Source: Dacryopinax spathularia | Taxonomy: Eukaryota > Basidiomycota > Dacrymycetes > Dacrymycetales > Dacrymycetaceae | Reading direction: 5' to 3' | DNA length: 64,000 nt | Assembly (NCBI GenBank): GCA_037974965.1 | Contig: JBBPFI010000005.1 | Location: 1,798,001 to 1,862,000, forward strand | Shown: piece by piece, positions 55,151 through 64,000 of the stretch | Layout of the letters: each line of letters opens with the position of its first letter | Position numbering within the stretch: position 1 is the stretch's first letter | Notes under the pieces: generated by a model | Seen by the model: the letters and a program-made list of their open reading frames with translations, nothing else | Told to the model about the DNA's origin: nothing | Database searches by the model: none | Position numbers and translations under genes: made by a program

Positions 55151-57211
55151 CTAGCGATAATCGTTGTTGAACTCTCGGCCAATGAGCATCCGTCTGATCT
55201 CTTGCTATATAGCCGAAGGGGGATGACGTCAGTTTCCGGTGGTTCGCTCATATCAACGCATCAAAGGTGGAAGGTGGTCATAGTGCGAAAGGGAGGCAGT
55301 CATATCAGATGCAAAGGGCGGGCAATGAGCAAAGGAGGAGAGAAGCGAAAGGTGAAAAGCTGAAAGGAGGCAAGCGAGAGAAGAAGGGACGAAGGACGTA
55401 CGGTTCCTGCTCCTACGCAGTAGAGCCTCGCGTCTCTGAGGAATCGGCCGGTCGGGTAGTCTGATACGAGGGGTCAGCATGGTCATGACGTTCTTGACAT
55501 CCCGCCGGCTTGTGCATCACTTGCACGTCTGCTGCTCAACCGGCATGTAGCCCGCGAGCTTCGCAGCAGCAGAAGAACCGATCGCGATGGGGAGTATGAG
55601 ATGAGAGGGACACACCATTAATATACCCATTCCCGCCCAAACACTGCATCGCATCAAGCGCAACCTCGACCGCCCGATCACTGCTATACAATATAGCGCC
55701 CGCACAGTCCCTCCGACTGATCTTCCCCGCGTCACACGCACGCGCGACGGCATAGACGTACGCCCTGGCGGCAGAGAGCTTGGTGTACATGTCCGCGATC
55801 TTGCCCTGCATGAGCTGGAAGGTGCCGATTGGCTGGCCGAATTGTTTGCGGTCGTGCACGTACTGCCGAGTGTTAGTTGTATGCGCGGGTTAGGGGAGGA
55901 GAGTGAGAGGAGGGAGGCGTACATCGATCGCTACGTCAAAGGCAGCTTGCATGATTCTTTCTCGAGCGGATTAGCGTATGCCGCATGTTTTGGAGAGGAG
56001 GAGGACGTACCCTAGAGGACCACCGGAGAGGACGAGCCGCTCGAGGTCAAGCCCGCTCATCAGCACAGCTGCACCTCGATCCACCTGTCCCAGCACATTC
56101 TCTGTTCCCCTATCAGCCCTCTGCCCCCATCCTCACGCCATCCACATGTCAAGCAGGCGCGGCGTACCTTCCGGCACCTCGCAGTTCTCAAACACCAATT
56201 CGCACGTATCGCTCCCCCTCATCTATCCCCCACTGTCAGCTGCTGGTTCCCGCGACGCGAGAGGAGAAAGAGGAGAAAGAGAGAGAAAAGGGGGAAGAGA
56301 GACGCATACCCCGAATTTGTCCAGTTTTTGGTGCGTCGAGAACCCTTTGAAGCCTTTCTCGATTATGAACGTCGTTATCCCCTTGCTTCCCTTTTCGGGG
56401 GCGGTCTTGGCGTACACGACGAGCGTGTCCGCAATCGGGCCATTGGTGATCCTACCCCACGTTCAGCTCTCACTCTCGCAAACCCGCAGCAGAGCAAAAT
56501 ATGTGGGATAAGGAGGACGCACCAGAACTTATTCCCGTCCAGAACCCACCTCCCCTCTTTCTTCACCGCACGCAGCTTCATACTAACCACGTCGCTTCCC
56601 GACCCAGGCTCGCTCATCGCCAAAGCGCCGACTTTCTCCCCGCTGATGAGAGGGGGGAGGTACTTGGCCTTCTGCTCGGGCGTGCCGTGTCGGTTAAGCT
56701 GGTTCACGCAGAGGTTCGAGTGTGCGCCATACGAAAGGGCCACGCTTCCCGACGCTCGGGATAACTCTGCCCGATGTCAGACTGCCGATCTACTTGGAAG
56801 GGAAAGGGGATGGGGAGCTGGGGGAGAAGCGTACCTTCCATTGCAAGTACGTGCATCAGATACCCCGCCTCGCTCCCCCCGTACTCCGAATCAGCCGTAA
56901 TACCCAACAAACCCATATCGCCCAACTTGCGCCAGATCTCGCGCGGAGCAGTGTTGGTCCGGTCGATCTCAGCGGCGAGGGGGGCGATCTCCTTCTCCGC
57001 AAAGGAATGGACGGCATTCCTGAACTTTGGGTCTATGTGTGAGCTGGGTTGTTGGGGGAGGGTTTAAGAGACAAGGGCGGCGCACCTCGAGCTGCTCGTC
57101 GGTTAGGCCGGCGAGGTCGGTGCTGTATGTTGATGCTTGTCGCCGCCCGCTCACATTCCCTACCGACCGACGTGCAGCGCGTACGGCTGGTCGCAGAGCC
57201 CGGTGAAACAT
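55151..57211 (-). CDS. IVD: Isovaleryl-CoA dehydrogenase, mitochondrial
   Basis: The start [20 protein letters not shown] at 57211 is a basic mitochondrial presequence; an upstream in-frame ATG would add a hydrophobic leader and is disfavoured. Exons then give [116 protein letters not shown] and [13 protein letters not shown]. The Glu in [10 protein letters not shown] is the catalytic base position of IVD-type acyl-CoA dehydrogenases. Later come [51 protein letters not shown] and, after a roughly 200-nt intron, [17 protein letters not shown] at 55151. It oxidises isovaleryl-CoA to 3-methylcrotonyl-CoA in leucine breakdown, passing electrons to ETF through FAD. It appears complete. Confidence 0.95.
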
Positions 57212-57988
57212 CCTTGCAGCGCACTCAAAAACACAAATGCCCAAGAACCAGAACCAAGAAACGAGATATAAGAGAACGAGAACGAGCCTGCGGGGTCTGC
57301 ACGACAAAAGATGGGGAAGGGACGGTTCCCCGCACTTTGCACTTTTGAGGTGAGACCGGTTATACCGCCGAGTCGATCGACGAGCCGCGCGGGACCGGCC
57401 GGATCTCGGGGTTGGGTCTCGTCGTCTCCTGTTGACAGGTTGGAATTAGTTAGTTCTACAACGGGTTAATGAACCAATCTAAGGTACGATCTGCAGATTT
57501 CGGAGTGACGGCGAGTTGCCTGGTTGGTTTGGTCGGATGATGCCGGATCGGTGGATATCTGTTTGGACGGGGATTTACAAGATTTGTCCATCATTACCCC
57601 TCAGGCTACTGTACCGCTCGAATAATCCCACCTCAACTTGACAAGATATCAGCTTTCTCTGCTACTATTGAATGACATCATCATCATGCATAAACGCCTA
57701 TAATTCATGCGGGGAAACAATGGTAGTTGTTGCGAGTCCCATCCCTCACACGACCACGCCATACAATACGTGAGAGTCTTTGCGCCGTATGGCAAGAGCA
57801 TCGCGTCCCTTTCACCGGGCCGGCCTCCACCACATCCGGCGAACCCATATTGCTCACCATACCGGGCAACCAACCTCCAACGATGACGACTCCAGCAGCA
57901 ACCACATTAAGAGCCATTACACTGCTGGCACATCGTCGTCTCTTTCCTCTGCTCCATCACAGTACAGTACCTAGTAGAGTGAGCCAAG
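57212..57988. other. Divergent spacer upstream of IVD and the metallo-beta-lactamase gene
   Basis: About 780 bp between two divergent start codons. No supported gene is present. An upstream ATG at 57881 opens only a short frame. Confidence 0.45.
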
Positions 57989-59113
57989 ATGTCCACCGCC
58001 GCCGACCTCGACCCCGCCGTCGCCTCCATCCCCTTCCACCCCATCCCCTCCGGCGACGCATACTGCGAAGTCACGCCCCTAGTCAACGCGATCCTCAAGA
58101 TCCCCGAAGCGCAGATCATAACCCCCTCCACCTCCCCCACAGCAGGGTACGACGCGCCGACGTTCTCGTTCTACATCAAGCATCATCCGAGTGGGAAGAC
58201 GTTGTTTTTTGACCTGGGGATAAGGCATGATTGGGAGACGGGGTTTGAGAACGATTTGGCGGGGTTTATTAGGCCCGACCCGCCCAGGATGCTGGGCGAT
58301 GTGGGGGCGATCTTGAAGGAGGGAGGGGAGGATCCGGAGAAGGTGTCGACGGTTATCATCAGGTGGGTTCACTCCTTGTGCATATATGCGCGTCAATGCT
58401 TACCAGAACCGATACAGTCATCGTCACTGGGACCACACAGGCAACGTTGGTATGTCCCTTTCAACTCCTTTCATGCTGCTGTCCATGCTGACTCAAAGAG
58501 AGCCCCCTTCCCCAAAGCCGAGATCGTCGGCGGCATCGACACCTTCGACGCCGACCTCGGCCGCCAAACCGCCGGCCACCCAACACTCGTGATCGACTGG
58601 TCCAAAGTCCCAAGCAGCAAGATCGCCTCCTTCGACCACGCGTACGACTACCTCGGCGACGGCAGTATCTGGCTAGTCGATTCCGCGGGCCACACTGCCG
58701 GCCACCTGTCCGCGCTCGTACGCACTTCGCCTGCGCCGGAGGAGACGTACGTCCTCCTCTCGGGGGATACGTGCCATCATCCGTACCTTATCTCGCCTAA
58801 ACCGCACCATTTCCGGCTCGCGTCCTACCCCGCGCGCGGCTCGGCCGACAAACCGCGCGAGCACCCCGCTCTCCCCCCGCCCTGCTGCATGCACTCTGAT
58901 ATGACGCGGGCGTGGGATAGCGTGTGCAGGACACGCAGGATCGAGGCGGAGGAGAATGTGATGGTTGTGCTTGCGCACGATTATGTGTATTGGAGGGAGT
59001 GGAGGGATGAGCTCGGGAGGCTGTGGCCGAGCAGGAGGGGGATACATGGGTGGAAGAAGGAGGGGCTGAAGAGGGAGAGGAAGTATGAGCCGGAGAAGTA
59101 TGATCGGAAGTAG
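57989..59113 (+). CDS. Metallo-beta-lactamase-fold hydrolase (lactonase-like)
   Basis: Exon 1 from ATG 57989 (MSTAADLDPAVASIPFHPIP) ends with a good donor at about 58362. It encodes APTFSFYIKHHPSGKTLFFD and DLGIRHDWETGF. A 32-nt exon at about 58430-58461 encodes the metal-binding motif SHRHWDHTGNV. After a short intron the last exon begins PFPKAEIVGGIDTFDADLGR and contains IWLVDSAGHTAGHLSALVRT (third His), YVLLSGDTCHHPYLI (bridging Asp) and MVVLAHDYVYW (last His). The H-x-H-x-D-H, H, D and H ligand set is complete. The family includes bacterial AiiA-type N-acyl-homoserine lactonases; fungal members have unknown substrates, so quorum quenching is only a possibility. No signal peptide is visible. 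Confidence 0.9.
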   Translation: MSTAADLDPAVASIPFHPIPSGDAYCEVTPLVNAILKIPEAQIITPSTSPTAGYDAPTFSFYIKHHPSGKTLFFDLGIRHDWETGFENDLAGFIRPDPPRMLGDVGAILKEGGEDPEKVSTVIIRWVHSLCIYARQCLPEPIQSSSLGPHRQRWYVPFNSFHAAVHADSKRAPFPKAEIVGGIDTFDADLGRQTAGHPTLVIDWSKVPSSKIASFDHAYDYLGDGSIWLVDSAGHTAGHLSALVRTSPAPEETYVLLSGDTCHHPYLISPKPHHFRLASYPARGSADKPREHPALPPPCCMHSDMTRAWDSVCRTRRIEAEENVMVVLAHDYVYWREWRDELGRLWPSRRGIHGWKKEGLKRERKYEPEKYDRK

Positions 59114-59902
59114 GGCTGCCACTTTGGCGTGTGCGTTCCCCTGGGTCGGGAACGTGGTCAGGAGTTGGGAAGCATTCGTCGACGAACTTGTGGGTTGATC
59201 GGGCCTGACGGGTTTATGGGTTGCTGGGCACGCAAAGGGTATCAATCAAACTAAACATGTGCGTTTTCATCTCCTTCTGCACCGGCCCGGGCAGACAACC
59301 ACATGGGTATGGGTTCGGATCTGCCCTTAAAGCACTACATCACCAGCACTAGCACGCAGAAATCGCGCCGCAAACCCACATGCTTGTGCTTGCGGCGCGA
59401 ATTTTGCGTGCCCATCCATCCTCGGATCGCGACCGTTCTACATTCGTGCGCCTGCAAGCGCCCGGTGACTGTGACCAATACCCCTAACCTGCTTGGAGGG
59501 AGTGTGTTGCTTATCTTATCATCTGCCAGCAAAGCTACTGTCACAGTTCGACATGACCCCTCTCCAATCGCAATGTAGGTTAATCATTGAATAACTGACA
59601 AGCCCAGCAAGAGACATTGAACCAATTGCAAGCAGTACTGTCTGTCTGTCATGAACGCGCTGCTCAATGTCCGTCGCGGTGTCGCGTTCTGCCGTCATGA
59701 CGCATATAAGGGATCTCTCCTGTCTCCCAAGCCCGGATCTCGGCAAATTTCCCGGTACCCCTCTTCAGCTCCGGCTACTAGAAGCTGCAGAAACCGTGTA
59801 CATACCGATACCTTACCATTACGTTCATCTCAACCACTAAATTCAACTCCATCCACCCCGCCTGCAATATCAGCTAGACTTTCAAGCGTCCTTCCTTTGA
59901 CC
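59114..59902. other. Spacer and promoter of the arginase gene
   Basis: About 790 bp between the metallo-beta-lactamase stop and the arginase start. A TATAAG box at 59705-59710 lies about 195 bp before the ATG. No gene is supported. Confidence 0.4.
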
Positions 59903-61479
59903 ATGGATACCAAGAGCCGTTTCCTTGCAGATCCGAAGACTGTCGCGGTGAGCAGCGAAATTTCTCGAAAGACGCGTAACGGGGAACTGAATGCGTGCTC
60001 GTATATGCAGATTGTGGGTTGTCCCTTCCGGTACGTTCCCGCTCGTACCTCCACATAAGTAATGTAGCAAGGCTAACCGCCTGTTGTCTATTGCCCTTGG
60101 ATACAGCGGCGGCCAGGTGCGTCTCTAACTCCGCACGACAGCATGTCCGGCTTGGCTCATTTGACACGCGTATATCTTGCAGGCACGAGCCGGCGTAGAC
60201 CAAGGCCCGATCTACCTCGTCCAGGCCGGCCTGGTTGAGCAGATCGAAGAGCTCGGCTGGAAGGTCCAGTTTGACGGACATCACCAGTTTGAGGCTGTTG
60301 AGAAGGAGCTTGCGCTGAGTAGGGATGAGGACGTTTATGGGAAAGTGAAGAACCCGAAGCTGGTTAGTAGGGTGTGCGAGGAGGTCGCCAAGACCGTCGG
60401 GGAGCATGCGAGGCGGGGCGAGCTGCCGCTCACTCTGGGTGGGGATCATAGTCTCGTGCGTTTCGCCCTCAGCCTCTTTCATTGATTAGAGGCAGTTTAG
60501 CTGACAGTGAGCGCAACAGGCAATGGGCACCGTCTCGGGGATCTTCAGGTACGAAATGATTTCTCTAGCTAAACGCCTTATCTAGAGATCATCTCCTACA
60601 GCGCCTACCCCGACGCCTGCCTGATCTGGTGCGACGCCCACGCGGACATCAACACGGTCGAGTCGACCGACTCGGGCAGCCTGCACGGCATGCCCGTCTC
60701 GTTCCTGCTCGGCATAGGGGAGAAACTGCCCATGTTTGACTGGCTCAAGCCTGTCTTGAAGCCAGAGAGGATCGTCTATATCGGCTTGAGGGATGTGGAC
60801 AAGGCGGAGAAGAAGATTCTGAAGGATTATGGGATCAAGGCGTTCAGCATGCATGAGGTCGATAAGTGCGTCGTAGCGCGCATATATGCGCTTGAAATAT
60901 GTGCTGACGACAAGCAGGTACGGGATTGGCAAGGTTGTCGAGATGGCTCTCGACCACGTCAACCCCAAGCGTGACCTCCCGATACATCTGTCCTTTGATG
61001 TGGACGCCCTTGTATGCTCTTTTCAGCTCTGCGGTCCTTCCGCTTTGGCTCTGGCTTACTTAGTCTGCAGGATCCGAGCGTCGCGCCCTCTACCGGCACC
61101 CCCGTAAGCTGCCTTCACCTACCTACCTGGTCCGAAAAGGATTCTGATGCGGTATTGTATTCCAGGTCCGCGGAGGCCTCACTTTCCGAGAAGGACACTA
61201 TATCTGCGAAGCGATCTGCGAGACGGGCTTGCTAGTAGGATTGGACATCATGGTCCGTCTACCACGTCCCGTCTTCATTCTGACGTCTAACACCTAACAC
61301 GTGTAACAGGAAGTGAACCCCGCTCTGCCTAATATGGACGACAAGATGTCCGTCAAGCAGACCGTCGCGATCGGTTGTTCGCTCACGAGGGCGTCGCTCG
61401 GTACGCTCCTAACATTCCTGTATGACCGTGTTGGGGATAGGGGCACTGATCGGGTTTTGCAGGCGAAACACTGCTTTAA
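59903..61479 (+). CDS. CAR1: Arginase
   Basis: The start [15 protein letters not shown] at 59903 joins to IVGCPFR, a 10-nt exon at 60107-60116 gives the G-G-Q turn, and [20 protein letters not shown] follows. Later exons give [122 protein letters not shown] and EVNPALP. The tail TRASLGETLL ends at TAA 61479. The binuclear manganese ligands are all visible (G-G-D-H, D-A-H-A-D, D-V-D-A-L-D). It hydrolyses arginine to ornithine and urea in the cytosol and starts arginine catabolism. At least nine introns are present, two of them flanking very small exons (10 and 33 nt). The enzyme looks complete and active. Confidence 0.96.
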
Positions 61480-62238
61480 GTTTGCTCGCCCCATTCCTCC
61501 CATTCCTTGTCAGATTTGAGATGGCGATCGGTATTTATCCAAATCGCACGATAACCTTATGACCCAAACAATTGATCCTTGCACGAGTATTTGCAGAAAG
61601 GGGTTGAGGGGGCAGACTCAGAACGCCTTACGGTAACGTTAAGGGTAGGGCCAACTTGTAGCTTTGGAGCATGTAGCGTGACTGTACGGCCCAATGAAAA
61701 ACTGCAGTTGTACACCTGTATGTACGACATCTAAAGTTACATGAAGTCTTGTGCATATGGGTGCGAGGCCGATCAGCGTACTGTGTACTGCGTACGCGAT
61801 GGCCTCTGCGCTCCTGGGACAAAACCGTCGGGATGAACAGGAAGAGAAGAGTTGACGATGAGCAGCAGCGCGCTCAAAAAAGATATGGTGGGAACCTCAG
61901 GCAAAGGGGAGGTGAAAGGGGTGTATGTACTGTTTCGGTAACCAATGTGGAAATGTAAGGGGTAGCCAAATGTAAATGTAGTGAAGATAGAAAGGAAGAT
62001 GTAGAGGTGGAGTATCAAGTACCGCAAGAGAGACCAAGGTTCACAAAATGTACAAACGGATCGACAAGTGACGGTGTTTTGTTGACCATACGGGGTCGTT
62101 GTAGGGTAGAGGCTGATCCAACAAGCCGATCGAATCCCAATGGGCCGTCCGAGAAAACTTGAATTCTTCATCCAGATCCAGGTGCGGATGATCCATCCGA
62201 GTATAGACAAGACAGTGTGATCCGAGCGTCGCCGTCAC
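61480..62238. other. Convergent 3' spacer
   Basis: About 760 bp between the arginase stop and the stop of the last minus-strand gene. It presumably holds both 3' UTRs. Open frames here (for example 61773-62210, minus) are not supported. Confidence 0.45.
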
Positions 62239-64000
62239 TCAGTAGGTATATCCAGTCATCGCCGTCCCCAAGGTGCGCTGAGGCGAAATCGCCAGCTCAG
62301 CAACCGCCGCACCAGGCAGAGCAGCCGCGTCGCCCGAATCAGGCGGGGTAATCGGCGGACATCCATACGTATACGCCTGCATCTCCGCAAACGCAGCGAG
62401 AGACAGGACGCCGCTGCCCATATCTCCCGCCGGGCCCGGAGAGAAGCCAGGCGCGCCTGGAGGAGGAGCGTGCTCGCTGCTTCCCGAGGCGGAGGAGGTG
62501 TCGGTCGAGCCGCTGCCGCTGTTACCCGTGCCGAGGCGGCCGTCGGGGCTGGGGTTGGAGATGGGAAAGGTGGGGAGCACACCGGCGGTATGAAAGGGGG
62601 GGAGACCAGGCAGGGAGCCGACGGGGGAGATGGACAATGCAGATGTGCCCGAGGATGGTGTTCTGGAGAACAGAAATGTTAGCTGGGACACTCTGACGAG
62701 ATCCAGGACGAAAAGTAGCAACGGTGAACGAGGTGATTCGGCATTGTGAGAACGCAAAGGGCAAGCAGGGAAGATGGGCGCTTGTGTGCAAGAGGCTGCA
62801 AAGCCGACCACAGGCATGCTCAGCGCCGACAGCCTTCCTCCGGAATCAGACGTCGACCCATTCAAGCACGGCCCCTTCACCCATCTATTGTCTGCCAATG
62901 CCCAGGCTTCCCTTACTCTCAACAACGAAACAAGAGAGACCCGGTGTGAACGAGTGGAAGAAAGGAAAGCGGTCGGCAAATAGCACGACGATATGAACGA
63001 TGCACCGTCGAAAACAGAAGAACCAAGGATGAAAGCTCGCCTCGAATGACCCCTCCCCTCCTCCCCAATCCCTCCACCAACATACATCAACGCACCCGGA
63101 CTCATAAGCCCGTTCCTACTCCTTGGTCCAGCCCCGCCCGGCCCGCCAACACCAGGACCAGCAGCCGCGGAAGCGGGAGGAAGAGGGAAACCGTACCCCT
63201 TCGCCATCATCAACCGCTGAGCATCGCCCCTCTCCCCGTCAGCAGGAAGGGGTAGAGCCGTTGGAGGGGGGAACGCGCCCATCCCGTAGGGGAAAGAGAG
63301 GTACTGCACCCCTTCTGCGGTAGGTGTGAAATCCGATACGATCCCCGCACCTGGAGGGAGCGGGATACCGGGGAGGTAGCCCGGCTGGTGCGCGTGCGGG
63401 AAGGACGGGTAGGAGGACGAGGGAGGCAGGAAGCCGCTGAACTGGGCTGGGGCATCCGGGAACGTCGGCACGCCCAGCCCAAGCTCTGGTCGCATATTCT
63501 GGGCTGGGTGGGGATGTTTAACGTCGGCCCGGAAGAGAGAGGACGCGGCGTGCATGTCTGGTTCTGGGGGCGCTTCGACGGATAGGCGGGGTTTGCCGGC
63601 ACCTCCGGTAGTAGTGAGGGAGGGCGTGAGCGCGTGCGCACTGCTCGAGGAGGGCAGAGAGCGCTCGTGCAGGATAGCACTTGAGTTTGCCCGGGCCATC
63701 CCCGGTCTGACGGTGGCCAGCGGGGAATGGAGTGCGTGCTCGTTGGTGGATGGTCGGCTGAGGCGGGGATCGATGAGGTTTCCCGTGCTGGCGACTTTCC
63801 TCGGTCCAGCAGCATCAGGCAAATCGAATCCGACCGGGGCGGCCAACGTTTGCCCGGCGTTCGTGAACGAGTCCTCCGTCGGCGAGGGCGTGCCAGTATT
63901 GTTCGTCGTCGTCGGCGATCCCGACCCTTTCTCCTCCCTCGTCGACGAGGACCTCACGGAGCTCGACAAAGAAGCAGACGACGTTCTAGGCAAAATACCC
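62239..64000 (-). CDS. Low-complexity Ser/Pro/Gly-rich protein, 5' end beyond window
   Basis: A minus-strand frame open to the window edge (64000), so the start lies outside. The visible part is Ser/Thr/Pro/Gly-rich: SSSVRSSSTREEKGSGSP, SFTNAGQTLAAPVGFDLPDA, TVRPGMARANSSAILHERSL, YPSFPHAHQPGYLPGIPLPP, and after a probable intron of a few hundred bases (about 62665-63050) SALSISPVGSLPGLPPFHTA, LSLAAFAEMQAYTYGCPP and AELAISPQRTLGTAMTGYTY at the stop. That intron would be far longer than others in the window, and its borders are weak. No folded domain is visible. The composition resembles the disordered tails of fungal transcription factors or signalling proteins, but the family cannot be told from this part. 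Confidence 0.6.
   Translation of the reverse strand, partial: GILPRTSSASLSSSVRSSSTREEKGSGSPTTTNNTGTPSPTEDSFTNAGQTLAAPVGFDLPDAAGPRKVASTGNLIDPRLSRPSTNEHALHSPLATVRPGMARANSSAILHERSLPSSSSAHALTPSLTTTGGAGKPRLSVEAPPEPDMHAASSLFRADVKHPHPAQNMRPELGLGVPTFPDAPAQFSGFLPPSSSYPSFPHAHQPGYLPGIPLPPGAGIVSDFTPTAEGVQYLSFPYGMGAFPPPTALPLPADGERGDAQRLMMAKGYGFPLPPASAAAGPGVGGPGGAGPRSRNGLMSPGALMYVGGGIGEEGRGHSRRAFILGSSVFDGASFISSCYLPTAFLSSTRSHRVSLVSLLRVREAWALADNRWVKGPCLNGSTSDSGGRLSALSMPVVGFAASCTQAPIFPACPLRSHNAESPRSPLLLFVLDLVRVSQLTFLFSRTPSSGTSALSISPVGSLPGLPPFHTAGVLPTFPISNPSPDGRLGTGNSGSGSTDTSSASGSSEHAPPPGAPGFSPGPAGDMGSGVLSLAAFAEMQAYTYGCPPITPPDSGDAAALPGAAVAELAISPQRTLGTAMTGYTY

Overview
The window looks like nuclear DNA of an agaricomycete basidiomycete. 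Genes are dense and broken by many introns of about 45-65 nt with GT...AG ends. Several families are ones that mushrooms expand: tandem cytochrome P450s, an extra SKP1-like protein, a PIF1-type helicase, and a pair of genes carrying a characteristic M-N-F-I-x-W-[DN]-R-V-Y-C-L-Y-P block. No rRNA, tRNA, CRISPR, retroelement or virus-like element was found. Coordinates of multi-exon genes run from the chosen start codon to the stop codon, introns included.

Region 1 (1-6.7 kb): the 3'-truncated end of a serine beta-lactamase-like hydrolase gene (-), a CWF19-like 1/Drn1 splicing-associated protein (-), and, sharing a 231-bp bidirectional promoter with it, a basic/acidic repeat nuclear protein (+). 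The last has four tandem SUMO-interaction-like motifs and a C-terminal motif resembling the RAD51-binding motif of RAD51AP1.

Region 2 (8.3-22.4 kb): four close paralogous microsomal cytochrome P450 genes, three in tandem (+) and a fourth inverted (-). Each has a TATA-like box about 40-60 bp before its start codon. A low-complexity disordered protein and a doubtful small gene lie between copies 3 and 4. No terpene synthase, polyketide synthase or other core biosynthetic enzyme is present.

Region 3 (24.4-51 kb): an unusual block of divergent and lineage-specific genes. It holds a Rad9-type 9-1-1 clamp subunit (-), a divergent SKP1-like protein (+) read divergently from it, an unknown protein with weak BTB-like features (-), an unknown protein with a nuclear-targeting-like start (+), a 1.2-kb satellite of 21-bp units with a 378-bp higher-order period, a degenerate RNase III-fold/dsRBD protein (+), a very large disordered Cys-rich protein (-), several unknown proteins, a complete PIF1-type helicase (-), and two tandem paralogues (+) of a mushroom-expanded family. 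A second small patch of the same satellite sits in the shared promoter at 38.5 kb.

Region 4 (52.3-64 kb): ordinary metabolic genes: a mitochondrial-targeted short-chain dehydrogenase (-), isovaleryl-CoA dehydrogenase for leucine breakdown (-), a metallo-beta-lactamase-fold hydrolase (+) and arginase (+). The window ends inside a long low-complexity protein gene (-).

Intron assignments were made by eye from splice signals and protein-family continuity. Gene identities are firm for the P450s, CWF19L1, Rad9, PIF1, SDR, IVD, MBL and arginase, and tentative elsewhere.
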